A stretch of 64,000 nucleotides of DNA from Pratylenchus scribneri (GCA_030063045.1 JAQSEB010000059.1:2666001-2730000); one strand, 5' to 3'; shown: positions 24,161-36,371, numbered from the stretch's first letter. Numbers and translations are program-made. Notes: generated by a model from the letters alone, not told the origin.

Positions 24161-25154
24161 TTATTCCTCCAACATTTCATCATCATTTTCATCATCGCCT
24201 CTATCTCCATTATTGTTCTGTTTGATCAAATTAAATTCACTTAGCTGTTCAAATCCCTTCTTCTCAGTCCAATGTGCCAGTAAAGTGAGTCTTAAAAATC
24301 TTTAATTTTTTTGTTTATAAAAAATTATTGTACCTGAATTCAGCCAGCTTATGTTCGAAATGTTTCAAAATTCGCGTTTGTTCCGATGAAAGTTTATCGC
24401 CTGCTTTGCAAATCACAAATTCCTCGAGCAGTTCGATAACACCTTAAAATTAAAAAATGAAATTATGTATGATTTGAACCATTTTCCAATTTTGTTGGCA
24501 ATCCGAGTTTTCGCAATTGAAGTTCGATAGAACCGGGCAAGTCGGTAATTTGTCCAGCTGGAATGGAAATGTCCATGGATGCCTCAGTGCCTGCACGGGC
24601 AAAATCTTCCTCGATAAAATTGTCGAAATATCTGAACAATAAAAATTAATTGATAAATCATCTATAATTTATACTTTCGGACTCGGCCTTCTTTTTCGTT
24701 AGTGAACATCAAACCACATGGTCCCTTCAATATTTGACTAATCTTGTGCAAATTTGGTGCCAATTCATCCTGCGAACTTTTACCCAAAGCAACAGCCATC
24801 ACATTATTTCGGCCATAAAAAATACGCGAGTTCTGTTTAAAATGTTGCCTAACCTATGAAAAATGAATTTATTATTTGAAATTAATTTGTGCAAACCTTT
24901 GTAAGAATTGTTGAGCGCAAATTTTGAGTTGAAAAGACGAAGAGATGTTTGTATTGTTTGACGCATTCACGAACCTGGAAAATTTTTCAATTAAATTTAA
25001 TCAAAGAAAATAATTGTACTTACCTCATCAATCAAACTTCCCTTCGTTTCCTTTGTTTTCTTTTTCACTTTTGTCAATGAAACTGAAATAAAATTTTTAA
25101 ATCTATTTTTTAAAAAATTAAACAACCAATTTTATCTCGTTTTGATTTGGCCAT
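24161..25154 (-). CDS. mrto4: MRTO4 (Mrt4), ribosome-assembly paralogue of P0
   Basis: Nucleolar factor that occupies the P0 site on pre-60S particles during ribosome assembly. The spliced protein starts MAKSKRDKIVSLTKVKKKTK. It continues with SLIDEVRECVKQYKHLFVFS, NLRSTILTKVRQHFKQNSRI, FYGRNNVMAVALGKSSQDEL and GPCGLMFTNEKEGRVRKYFD. The later blocks DLPGSIELQLRKLGLPTKLE and NGVIELLEEFVICKAGDKLS are the conserved P0-like insertion region, and the protein ends in an acidic tail (DDENDDEMLEE). About 245 residues fits the family. Six introns were inferred. The gene is divergent from USP48, with a spacer of about 800 bp. Confidence 0.94.
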
Positions 25155-25952
25155 GGTGTTTTTATGCAAAATTTGAGTGAATTAAATTTATTTTAGAAAT
25201 AGAAAAAAGATTTTTGATTTGCAAATTTCTAAATGACTGAACATAAATGAACACGCACTTAAACTGAAACGAAATTGCTAATAAGTCGCAAGTCCCCCCA
25301 ATTCCCCTCCCAATCCCAGTGCGAAAGTGAAAAGCATAAGTTTTACAACGATTTCGTTTTGTACGCTACAGTAAAATCTAAAATCCATATAATGTCTATG
25401 ACGTTAGAGAAAAAAAGAAAATTGCGATTGCGATGCGATTTCGAAAACGAGAATCGAGAACCAAAAAAAAGCGGCGAAACGTGTTTTCACTTTTACTCAT
25501 TAAATATTTCTTCCTTGTTTCTTGTTCGCAAAAGCAAAGCTAATACAACGCATACGCACATTCACCAAATTATTCAAATCAAATTCACATCAAAATCAAA
25601 CTCGAGCAAAAATAAAAACTCAGCGGGTACCAGCTGTATCCAAAAAACACATCACAGCGCGATTTTTAACTCCCGCGGGAAGAAAAACCTACAGCGAATA
25701 TCCAAAAATGCGCATCTGTTTACAATATGGCCCGATTTTAACTCGCACGCTAAGAAAAACCAGTAACGAATACCCAAAAACGCAACTGTTCATAATGGAA
25801 ACTCGCCTAGCATTTTCCCATTTTTGTATTGTTCACAATGCAAATAGGATATAAAAAATGCAATACAAATATCAATTTTAATTTAGCGAATACACCATTA
25901 TTCAGTCAATAATAAAACAACGAAATATTTGCTTGCTATTTCCACAAAATCA
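25155..25952. promoter_or_regulatory. Divergent intergenic region between MRTO4 and USP48
   Basis: This 798-bp spacer must hold the upstream regions of both flanking genes. It contains an imperfect tandem duplication with a period of about 70 bp at roughly 25660-25800. Both copies have CGATTTTTAACTC or a close variant, GAAAAACC, CGAATA.CCAAAAA.GC, and CTGTT.A.AATGG. Two overlapping open frames of 110-163 codons cross it, but neither starts in a sensible context nor resembles a protein, so I treat them as chance. Confidence 0.5.
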
Positions 25953-28900
25953 ATGGCTGGACGTTTGAGAAGTAATACTAATGGGACGAATCGTAAACGG
26001 GCACAGATTGGTGGCAATAATAAAAAGAAGGTTAAATTGTATTTAATTATTCAAAACTAAATTGTATTCATTCAGACAAATCCACAGAAAGAATTGGATG
26101 AAAATTTACTGGCAATGGAGGCAGTGAATGCTGAATCATGTTGGAAAATTTACCGACTTCACGAGAATGCTTGCACTCTTCATTTTCCTCCACAACCAAA
26201 GTTTGAAAGAAATCATTTTCAAATATTTGTTTTTTAGGCCCAAAAATTGCAAACAAAATCCATATTGCATTCATCGACTTGGATTCGAGAAGATCGAAAA
26301 AATTTTCCAAAACCTGCAAGAAGGAAAGTCGGCAGCTGACATAATCATTCGGCGCAATCGTGAAGAACAACCATGTGGCCTGGTCAACACGGGAAATTAC
26401 TGCTATTTGAACAGTTTTCTTCAGGTTTATAATTTGAATTAAGCATTGAGAAATTAAAACTGAACATTAAAGATTTGGTTCAATGATGTTCGCTTCCGTC
26501 AGTGCATCTTCGATTGGCGGCCTCATGCGGAGTGGGTCAAACCAGACGGCGCAAAATTGGATATACAAGAAGTGCTCAATTGCTTACAGCGGCTGTTCAT
26601 CACATTGCAGAATACTCCATTCGTATTAAACATATTTAATTTTAATTAAAAAGAAATATTTAAGGACTCCACGAATCCAAAGGAATTCATCAATTTGCTT
26701 CGCCTGGACAATGAGCAACAAGATGTGCAGGAATTCCACACCCTCTTCTTTGACACCCTTGAACGAAATCTTCAAGTGCATCCAAATGGGCAAATGATTC
26801 ATCGAACCATAAACGAGCTATTTCTGGTTAATTTTAAAATATTAATGAATTCAAATATTAATATTTTCAGAGTCGACTTCGTCAGGTGACCGGTTGTCAA
26901 AGTTGTGGAAATGAAAGGACAGCATTCTGCGAATATCGATCACTTCTACTCAGCATTGATGGTCTCAATTCGCTGCATGACGCAATAACCAAATTCCTTG
27001 AGCCTGAAAAGTTTGTTTACTTTTTTAAAATTTAATTCTAAATTTATTACAGTTTGAGCGATTTTAAATGCGCATGTGGGAAGACAGGACTCACAAATAA
27101 ATGGATGGCATTTGAAACACTGCCGCAAGTTTTGATCATCCAATTGATCCGATATGTCTACGATAGGTTTATTTTTAATTCAAATTAATTATTAATATTT
27201 AAAATTTTCCAGCGCCAAAGAACAAAACAGGAAATTGAAGACGGCCATTTCATATCCTCGCATTCTCAAGGCCACGAAACTGAAGCCGGATGTTAACAAT
27301 GCTGAGGAGTATGAACTCAGTGCAGTCATGATTCACGAGGGCCCAAATTCTCATTCCGGTCATTATTATGACATCATCCGTGATCCAGTCACCAATCGAT
27401 GGTACAGCTACAATGACAAGGTTAATTAAATAATATTAATTAAATAATTCTTTTAAATTTTCAGCGAGTTGAGGCCGAAAAGCGCGAACCGGGATATGAC
27501 AAAGAACCGCCAAGCAACCAACGAGCCACCAATGATCAAAAGGGATGCTATGCTCTGATTTATCAGCGGAAGAAATTGCCGGCACCGAAGAAGAATGCCA
27601 AAATTGAATTCCGAATGCCACCGGAGGAAGTTGTGAGAGATGTTTGCAAAAAGGTGAGCACAACTGAATCATTTAAAACGAATAAAATTAAAATTTTCAG
27701 CTCGAAGATGATTTTGCGCGACAAAGCAAAGAGGGCACTCGTTCCAATGAACTTTGGGAATATCGAATCAGACAAAGACATGCATATTTGAACAACCTTA
27801 TCATGGAGTTGGAGGTTTTTTTTATTCAAATCTATTCAAAACATTATTTATTTATTATTATAGGTGGAGAATGGCCTGCAATGGTTGAACAGAGCCGATG
27901 AAATTGTTTTTATTCCAACTGCAATTTTCACCGATTTATTTACAAAAGAGCACGAGGCAATTAGGGATATGCGCACAATTGATGATCAAATGTTGGAAGC
28001 GCCGGCACCGAAGGAAGAAGTGAATTTGAAGAAGGAGAAGGAAGAATGCGATAACATAGAGAACACCAAAAATGGCCACAAACCGCTGAGTCGTCAAGCT
28101 GGAAGTGCTGGATCGCATCCAAAATTGGCCAAAAGTGATAGCGTATTTTCGTTTGATGGCATGGAACACGATGATGAGGATGATGCAAAAAATGCAAAGA
28201 ACGGGCAAAAAGAAATTCAAAATTGCTTGGCTTCACATGAGGTAGTTTACGCGCCGGAACCATTGGCAGAGAACAAATTGATTGTGTGCAAACATGACAA
28301 TGTGCCATTGCATGCTGTGTTGAAGGGTGAACTCAAAGCTGTTCGAGAAGTGGGAGCACGTCGACTCGTTCAGGTTTGCTTTAAATTTCAAATAAATTTC
28401 TAAATTTATTATAATTTTTTTAGGATTTCAATCTTCGTTTGTTGCATTTCAGTGAAGACCCTGATGAAGAGAATAAAACACCAAGTGATGAGGCACTAAT
28501 CGAAAATGGAAGCGCAAATGACATATCGAATGACCAGCCGTGTACATCTGCATCATTGGCAAAAAGTCCTTTGAAGACCAAAGAAAATGGAAATCAAACA
28601 ATTGGCCGTAGGACGAAGGAGGATTTTGCAAATAAACGATTTTTGACTGGGTCAGTTTTTCAATTAGAAAATAATTTAAAGAGATTTACTTTTTAGTGCC
28701 GATCTATGCTTTGATTGCATTAAAGAATTTCGAAATCATGCTACTTTCCGCCATGACTTATCGGCAACGGAGGATCAACTCAGTGAAACAATGAAGAATT
28801 TGGCAAGAAGGTAAGCGAATTTTCCAACATGTTTTATTTTTATCAGTAAAACTCATAGAGCTTATGATCCGAATCGGCCCAATCAAATTTTGGCATTTGA

Positions 28901-30750
28901 TCCGCCTGAAAGGGCTCTCTGGTTCTCTTTGGCAGATTTGAGGAATTTCAAGAAGATGGCATTAGATCAATTGCAGAAGAGTGCCAATGATTTGAACATG
29001 GACGACGATGATGAGCCGGCAGGTTGGAAATTAATAAATAAAATATTTTTAATGTAAAAATTCTTTTTAGAAAAACGGTCAAAGGAGGATAATATCAATG
29101 AGGGAAATGATGAATATGGAGATTTGGCTGACGATCAAAATGCACCTTCATCGGAAGAAGTCATATGTGTCGATGAGGATAAAGTCCAAAATGGGAAGGA
29201 ATCGGCCATCGAATATCAGGATGAAGAGGATGATGACATTCAAGTGATGAATGAGGAGAATTTGGCAGAAAAGAATCGAAGTCCACCTGGATACGATGAG
29301 CAAGGAAGGGAAATATTTGATGTGCCAGAAGATGCTGATAAAGAGCAAATTATTGAAGACAATGCAAATGAGAAGAAAACACCGATTAAATTCAACCAGG
29401 ACATTTATTGCAAACATGGTAATTTTTTTGACATTTTATTATTAGAAAATTCGAATTTATAGGTAAACTTTCGAACAAAACAAAGCGCGCCTGGTTGACC
29501 GAGGAAGAATGGAACAAAATGAAATGGTGTTTCTCTGATTATGCGGAACCGATTCCATGCACAGCGCAAGAATGCCTCATATGTACCCAAGACCGTGATG
29601 TAAGTGAAAATAATTTGTGAAATAAAAAATATCTTCATTTATATTTAGATTATCCAACGTCTCGAAACAAATTGTTTGGATCAATTACATTCACTGCAAA
29701 CCGAACTGAAAGCGCTATTGAGTAAAATTGTGTCAAGACGTCCTGGGGAGCCTGTCAACGGAAAAAATTACACGAATGTTATTTGCAAGGAATTTGTTAC
29801 CAAAATGCGCAATACCAATCGGGCCAGGTAATTTTTTAAAAATTCATTAATAATTAAAAATAACAATTTCAGACAAAAACTCGTCTCAATTCCTGAAATT
29901 TGTCAACAATGTTTGCTTTGCCGGCATGGACAGCCTTACCTTCCATTGGCATCAGAGAATGATCAACAGGAGGCGGACATCAACTTATTTCCAATTTTTG
30001 CACAAAACGGAGGAAAAAATGAAGCGGGACATGCCCAGGGTATTCCATTGTTTGAATCGGAGTGGCGTCAACTGATCAATGCCTATCAGCGACATTCAGG
30101 AAACCAAAAACAACCAACGGAAATTCTGCTGTTGGAGAATGGTTTGAATAGCAATAAATATAAATCAGCTAAATATTTCAATTATAGGTCAATATTTGGA
30201 CTTCTGTGACAATTGCTTCTTAGAATTCTCGCGAAATGAAGAAATGAAACAATACATCTATCCCGAGGGAGCGACCATTTTTGTCAAGGTAATCAAATTT
30301 TATAAATATTGTTTTTTTAATTTAAATTTGGTTTTTAGAAACAAGATGATGCAGATGATAAACCGAATGGCACTCCTTCATCCAGTCGTCCAGCGGCAGT
30401 CACTACTCGGCGTTGTGCTCAAAAAAGTTTGTTAAAAGTGAAGGTAAAAAAAATTAGTTTTTAAATATTGAAATAATTTATATTTTTAGATGCGTTCGGA
30501 TCAAACTATCACGGATCTCAAGATGGAGCTGATGAAGCAAATTCATGCATCGCCCATCGATCAACTTCTCTACCTTGGCGAAAATATGCTGGACAACGAT
30601 TTGACATTGGAAGCAGCTCGCGTGCCGGCAAATAATCAGGCCAATCCGCTGATCTTAATTCTGCAACAACATGACACTGACGACACCGGCACTAATAGTC
30701 AAAAGCCACGAGAGCGGGAGAAAGGCTTCAGGGATACGGCATTGGCATGA
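25953..30750 (+). CDS. usp-48: USP48-type ubiquitin-specific protease
   Basis: Cysteine deubiquitinase of the USP48 group. The start gives MAGRLRSNTNGTNRKRAQIG. The Cys box is GLVNTGNYCYLNSFLQIWF; it has a tyrosine before the catalytic cysteine, where most USPs have Thr or Asn. Other catalytic blocks are LRLDNEQQDVQEFHTLFFDT, a zinc-binding CQSCG...CACG pair, and the His box IHEGPNSHSGHYYDIIRDPV followed by WYSYNDK. After the catalytic domain come DUSP-like regions separated by acidic linkers (NLKKEKEECDN, DEEDDDIQVMNEENLAEK). A C-terminal ubiquitin-like domain is at about 30490-30700 (ITDLKMELMKQIHASPIDQL, LYLGENMLDNDLTLEAA). The order catalytic domain, DUSPs, UBL is diagnostic of USP48. The gene is intact across about 18 exons. 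ARS2 follows 338 bp downstream on the same strand. Confidence 0.93.
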
Positions 30751-31088
30751 AATGAGGAATGTGACAAAATAAAATATTTGCTGAGACCATCTCCTTAGAT
30801 AAACTCATCCGAAATTCCCAGATGAATATATAAATTATTGCTCCTCACCGCTCATTTAAATTATTGGGTAGCTTTTTTTGGTCCATTATTGTTTTTTGTT
30901 GTTTGATTGTAAATTTTCGAATAAAGTTTATATTTATTGTATTTAATTGATTTTAAAAGGGATTTTACTATTCCCTGATTTTATCATTTCCATTTTAAAT
31001 GACTATAATCACAATTTAAATAACATAATCATATTTTTCATGTCTGAGAAAAGAATAATTAATTGAATTGATAATAAGCAGCAATTTA
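30751..31088. other. Spacer between USP48 and ARS2
   Basis: AT-rich, with AATAAA near 30920 as the likely USP48 polyadenylation signal and the ARS2 leader after it. Nothing else is recognised. Confidence 0.4.
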
Positions 31089-34000
31089 ATGGTTTACGAC
31101 GAATCCGAGCATCTTCGGTCCGATCAAGAAGAAAAGCGCCGCGAGAAATTCAGCCGTGAACGAGGGCCGGATTACGCGAATATGGACAGAGGTGGTGGAA
31201 GACGTTTTGGTGGACAAGAGAGGTTTTTATTTATTTCGATATAAATTTAAATTTTACAATTAAGACGTGACTATAACAATGGACTTGGCAGGAAGCGACC
31301 AAATCGAGACGATGAATTCACAGCCCCAACAAAGCGAAGCAGATTGTAATTAAATTATTTTGTTGAATTCATAAAATTAAAATTAAGCGACGGTGCAACC
31401 GATTCTTACGATCCACAATTCATTCGAAAAGATGGCGAAATTGCTGGTCAAGGAGGCACACAAATTCAACAATTGCTTACATTCAAAAAGTTTTTGGCCA
31501 CTCAAGACGAATCCTTGAACGATGAACAAGCAATTGACAAATACAAGGAGTACAAATTGGAATTCATGAAACAAGAATGTGAACGCTATTTCCAAGCACA
31601 CAAGGAGGAAGAATGGTAAGAATGACCGAATCGACCATCAATATTTTAAATTTAGGTTTCGCCTCAAATATCATCCAGAAGAAGGCAAACAACATGTAGA
31701 AGAGCGTCAAAAGAATTTGCAAAAACGCTTGGAGATTTTTAACGAACTGCTGGTTAATGGTCGTTTCGATGAGCTGGGACTGAGCTACGAAAAGGCTGAA
31801 TCAATTATTCGAATTTTTAATGAAGGTTTGAGTGGAATTATAATTGTTAAATTAATTTGTTTATTATAGTTGTTATCAAATTGGAAGGTGGAACCGAGTC
31901 GGACATTACAGCAGCTAATGCGGAAGAAATCGACGATGAATCTGTGCTGGATTTGCTTACACCGGAACAATTGAAGAAGAAAGAAGAAGAGAAAAAATTG
32001 CGCGAGGCCGGAACAGAGACAAATGGAGCAAAAGAGGCCGAGAGAAATGCATCAGGTAAATTGTAGAATATTTTAAAATATAATCATTCTAAAAATATAA
32101 TTTTAGTTTACAAGACTGAAAGCATGGAAATATCAGATGACGTCGAAATGAGATCATCCACCAAACGCAATCAACCGCACAAAACCCGTAGCATCTACTT
32201 CCGCACAATTCCAGCCGATGTCACATTGGTCAATATGGAAAATGTTAGAATACTAAATTATTTTGAGTTATAATATTCTTGTTCATTTTCAGCTTTGCAA
32301 ACAACATCCTGGCTTTCTTCGTTTGGCACTCACAGATCCAGTGGCCGATTCCACCGGGAAATTGATGCGTTCTGCTTGGGCCACTTATCGCTGGGATGTC
32401 AATATCAATGACATTTTTTGGGCATTGCGCAATTCAAAGGTTAAAAAGAAGGAAATTAATTCAATAAATTGTAGCATTTATAAAAGTTGGGGTAAATCGC
32501 CCATGGGTTGGGTACCATTAACTTTTTTTTTTGTAGTGAAACAATTTTATACTACTTTTTATTGTAGTTTTTTTTTGGTTATTTTTTAAAAATTTATTTC
32601 TCAATTTGCACGAGAATTTTATACAAATATGTTACAATGACCATAAGAAAAGAATATATAAGAATTGTGAGAGAAGAAAAAGAAAGTCATGTGACCTAAT
32701 GGCGCATTGGTATATAGCTTGCTTTAGTGGCTAGGGAAGTGGCAGAAAGATCTCTCGTTCGATTCCTATTGGTGGCAAATGATTTTTTTACTTTTATTTT
32801 TTGTTTTCTCTAGGAGTAGGTGTGAGGTTTATTAAAATATTAATTTTTATAATTTTAACAATTAAAAAATGATTCTTTAAGCTGAATGGAATCGAACTGG
32901 GAGCATCAGTCAACCGTGAATTAAAATGTCGTGTTCGCACAATTGGGGCCACCAGAGGATTGACAGGTCACCGTCCAATTGTTCAAAATGATATCCGGTT
33001 AATTTTAAATCAGATTAAAAATTTTAACATTTTAATTTTTAGAAATGCCTCAAAATTGGTTGTTCTTTTGGATTTGAAAGCCGGATTCTACAAAGAGGAA
33101 GCGGAAGAGGGCGAAGAACAAGCACAGGGCGGGGAACAAGACAATGGTTAATTAATAAATATTGGCACTATCCCCAAATAGGGGCTTTTTGAAATTTTTT
33201 TTTCTAAGTCTCGCTGGAATGTGTTGGAACTGCGGAGGAATGTAAGAGTGGACTCCGGAGTGTGCGTAGCCGAAGCGCGGGAACTGAACGCGCTCGTCTG
33301 GTCGCGCGGAGGCGGAGCACACGGAGGAGTCCACTCTGAAATGCCCCCGGAGCAGTTTCAACACGTATTTCCTTTGCGCAAAGTTTTTTGAATTTCTTTG
33401 GTTTATAACTTTTTTATTTTTGAGTTTTAGGTGAAACCAATAGCAGATTCGTGCTCAGCTCGTCGAGACGAGTCGATTGGTTTATCATTTCATAAGTGTG
33501 AAAAAAATTTCCAAAAAGCCCCTATTTGGGGATAGCGTCTAAATATTTATAATTAAATTATTAAAATGTTTCGAATTTTTAGCTGATTTGGCCGATTTGG
33601 AGGCAGCAGTTTTGCGCAGTCGAAATCCACTGTTGGCCGGTGTCATCAAAGACTATATGGTGGAGGAATGCAGTGCCGAAGAGGAGGCAATCCAAGAAAA
33701 GGCTGCAGAGATCGATGGAAGCGAAGTGACACAACAATTTGAGGTGGACAAATCAATGATTGAGGTAAATTGAATGGCATTGGAGAGATTGTTCAGTTTA
33801 TGTTTAATTAATTTCAGTTTTTGGATCGTCTTCTTTTGTATTTGCGCATTGTGCATTCCGTGGATTATTATGCTTCAACCGAATACCATAATGAGGATGA
33901 TATGCCAAATCGGTATGTTTTCCTTTTATTTTTAAATAATTTTGTGATTCCTTCAGCCTTGGCATTGTCCACGTCCGCGGTCGGCCGCCCTCCTCTGCCA

Positions 34001-34880
34001 CACAAAATTGGCCATGCAATGATCGGGGAATTCCATTCTTGTCCAGAAATGCAGTCAATCAACACAATTCCACATTCAATTATCGAACCGAGAATGGATT
34101 GATCCGAAAATTGATGTTGCCAGAATCGGAATTGGCCAAATTGGGAAAGAAGGACGCAGAAAAGTGGGAAAAGGGCTTAATCAAATTAATTTAAAAATAA
34201 TTTTTTAGAGCAGTCGAGGACTTCATGAACGCCAACACCCAGCAACTTGGTCCCGAAAAGTGGTTATGTCCATTGAGCGGCAAAAAATTCAAAGGAGCCG
34301 AATTTGTGCAGAAACATATTCAAACCAAATTCGCAAAGGAATTGGAAGCAGCCCGCTATGAAGTAAATCCATTTAATTATTATTAAATTCCATATTTTTA
34401 GGCTTTATATTTCAACAATTTCATCGCTGATCCCGGCCGTCCACATAATCCAATTTTCGTCAAATCCATCAATCCGACCCACCAAATGGATGAACGCCTT
34501 GCACGGGAACAACGCAGCCCATCACCGCCTCCAATTCGTCCCCACCGATCATCAGGCGAAGAAAATGTGGGTGGAAGACCAATCACTGAGGCAAATGACC
34601 GACCAAGTAAAATTCCATTTAATAAAATAAATCTCCATTTCCATTTTCAGCTTATCAACGTGGACCGGGATGGGGTGCCGGTGGAGGAGGAGGCAATCGT
34701 TTTGGCGGAGGCCGTCCATTCGGTGGTGGTGGAGGAGGATTCGGTGCACCTCCGCGTCGAACATTCCATGAGCCATTCAACGAGATGAACATGGGCACAG
34801 GCGGCGTAATGCGAAAAGACCCCCGGGCACCACCCAGCTATCGAGACTTGGATGCACCCAGCGATGAGCCATTATTTTGA
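31089..34880 (+). CDS. ARS2 / SRRT (serrate), cap-binding complex effector
   Basis: Nuclear protein that links the cap-binding complex to RNA processing and decay, including microRNA maturation. The start gives [20 protein letters not shown], then an RGG/RS-like basic stretch. The SERRATE/Ars2 N-terminal block includes [20 protein letters not shown] and [20 protein letters not shown]. An RRM-like region follows ([38 protein letters not shown]). The ARS2 core contains [20 protein letters not shown] and the zinc-finger-like [20 protein letters not shown]. The C-terminus is glycine-rich ([16 protein letters not shown]) and ends [13 protein letters not shown]. Two introns are enlarged by insertions: a tRNA-like relic at about 32690 and a TIR element at 33164-33539. 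Frame is kept on both sides. Confidence 0.95.
32690..32785 (+). pseudogene. tRNA-like relic (possible SINE head) in an ARS2 intron
   Basis: GACCTAATGGCGCATTGGTAT resembles a tRNA 5' end with A box, of tRNA-Trp type. CTCGTTCGATTCCTATTGG provides a B box and 3' half, followed by TGGCA. Spacing between the boxes is longer than in a normal tRNA, and the anticodon arm cannot be folded convincingly. It sits inside a 440-bp ARS2 intron. A tRNA-derived SINE or a decayed tRNA copy is the simplest reading. Confidence 0.5.
33164..33539. mobile_element. 376-bp inverted-repeat element (MITE) in an ARS2 intron
   Basis: CTATCCCCAAATAGGGGCTT at 33168 onward is perfectly inverted near the right end (CAAAAAGCCCCTATTTGGGG at 33512, then ATAG). 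The match runs 24 bp, and each arm is itself partly palindromic. The element is bounded by TAAATATT at 33156-33163 and 33540-33547, an exact 8-bp direct repeat that fits hAT-type target duplication. The interior is more GC-rich than the intron and has no coding capacity. The ARS2 frame continues across as [16 protein letters not shown]. Confidence 0.87.
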
Positions 34881-35142
34881 GATCAGAGTGAAACAATAAA
34901 GAACGAATGGTATAGCAGAATCAAAGATCCACCAAATTTATTCTCCATCATAAATTATTGTTTTTAATTTTGTTCGGCCATCCTTTTCAATAATTGTGAC
35001 CAATTATTTCATTTTTCCTTCCTTTTTTTGCTATCATTTGGATTTATTTAATAATTTTTTTTCAATAAAATTGTTTGGTACTTAATTTAAGCACATCAAA
35101 TTAATTGACAAATTTAGTCCCAATAAATAAAATAAACAAAGG

Positions 35143-35631
35143 GATTGTAATTGCGATTATAATTTTCTAACTTCATTCCGGAAGGATTGTAATTTTGCGC
35201 TTGTAATTTTCTAATTTCATTTCGGAAGGATTGTAATTGCGATTGTAATTGTAATTTCTAAGTTGTAATTGCGATTGTAATTGTAATTTCTAAATTGTAA
35301 TTGAGATTGTAATTGTAATTTCTAAGTTGTAATTGCGATTGTAATTGTAATTTCTAAGTTGTAATTGCGATTGTAATTGTAATTTCTAAGTTGTAATTGC
35401 GATTGTAATTGTAATTTCTAAGTTGTAATTGCGATTGTAATTGTAATTTCTAAGTTGTAATTGCGATTGTAATTGTAATTTCTAAATTGTAATTGAGATT
35501 GTAATTGTAATTTCTAAGTTGTAATTGCGATTGTAATTGTAATTTCTAAGTTGTAATTGCGATTGTAATTGTAATTTCTAAGTTGTAATTGCGATTGTAA
35601 TTGTAATTTCTAAATTGTAATTGCGATTGTA
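35143..35631. repeat. 32-bp minisatellite
   Basis: About 12 tandem copies with a period of 32 bp, built on TTGTAATTGCGATTGTAATT followed by GTAATTTCTAAG. Copies differ mainly at G/A in CTAAG and C/A in TTGCGATT. The unit itself contains two or three smaller TTGTAATT subunits. It begins with degenerate copies that carry TTCATTCCGGAAGGATTGTAA. It lies downstream of ARS2 and has no open frame of interest. Confidence 0.95.
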
Positions 35632-36123
35632 AAGATCAACATTTATATTGGCCAATTCGATCCTATCAGCTCATTATTCTGCCCAACAATCCATCACTAA
35701 AATCTAGGCCTTATATAGTCCTTTGCTCTAAATTAATATTTCGGAATTATGGCATTTCTTTTATTGCCTAAAGAATGGACGAAGGATATGAATACGGTGG
35801 AAAAGGAAGCAAAAGTGGGCAGAAGGAATAAGAATTCATTATGAGAAAAATTTCATTATTCTATGCATAAATTCATAAATTATTTGGTAATGATTCCAAA
35901 ATACTTTGTGGCTATTTTATAAAGATAAATTTTATCTACGAAATTGTGGTCTGCGACCTTGTCAAAAGATGATGGTAGATGTTGTGGCCTTGGCCTCCAA
36001 CCTCTATAATAAATTCGTGGAAATTGAAGGGGGAATGAAAATAGCCAGCAGACAAATTCAATCCAAAATATTCTTTAAAAAATAAAACTGTCTAATTTCA
36101 TTGCCTGATCAATTAATTTAATA
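35632..36123. other. Spacer before the small secreted peptide gene
   Basis: AT-rich, with only short open frames in all six readings. A palindrome-like AAAGATAAATTTTATCTAC occurs near 35920. I see no gene I can support. Confidence 0.35.
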
Positions 36124-36371
36124 ATGCCCATAATTATCCAAATTTTGTTCATTATTGCATTGATTTCGATTCAAGTAAAAGTGAAATTTAAATATAATTC
36201 CCTATTCAAATAAAGATGGCCAGAGGGCAAGAAGCAGATTCTGGAGCATTTTGGCTGAATCCAGTGTCTGTTGGTAGTCCAAATATTTTGCCATTGAAGG
36301 ATTTGACGAACATTGATTTTGCCAATTTATTCGGAGGAATTGGTGGAGGAAAGAGAAGGAGGAGAAAATGA
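36124..36371 (+). CDS. Small secreted peptide with polybasic C-terminus, 68 aa
   Basis: Two exons, 36124-36174 and 36216-36371, joined by a 41-nt GT-AG intron in phase 0. Exon 1 encodes only MPIIIQILFIIALISIQ, a clear signal-peptide core. Exon 2 encodes MARGQEADSGAFWLNPVSVG, then SPNILPLKDLTNIDFANLFG, and ends GIGGGKRRRRK. There are no cysteines. The GGG-KRRRRK end looks like a peptide followed by a basic cleavage site and could be a neuropeptide-like or secreted effector-like precursor; that role is inference. I do not recognise the family. An intron placed exactly at the signal-peptide boundary, with frame kept and a stop directly after the basic run, argues for a real gene. Confidence 0.62.

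Noticed and set aside
25275..25854. Overlapping open frames of 163 and 110 codons upstream of USP48
   Set aside because: They lie in a divergent promoter region, follow a degenerate duplication, and resemble no protein.
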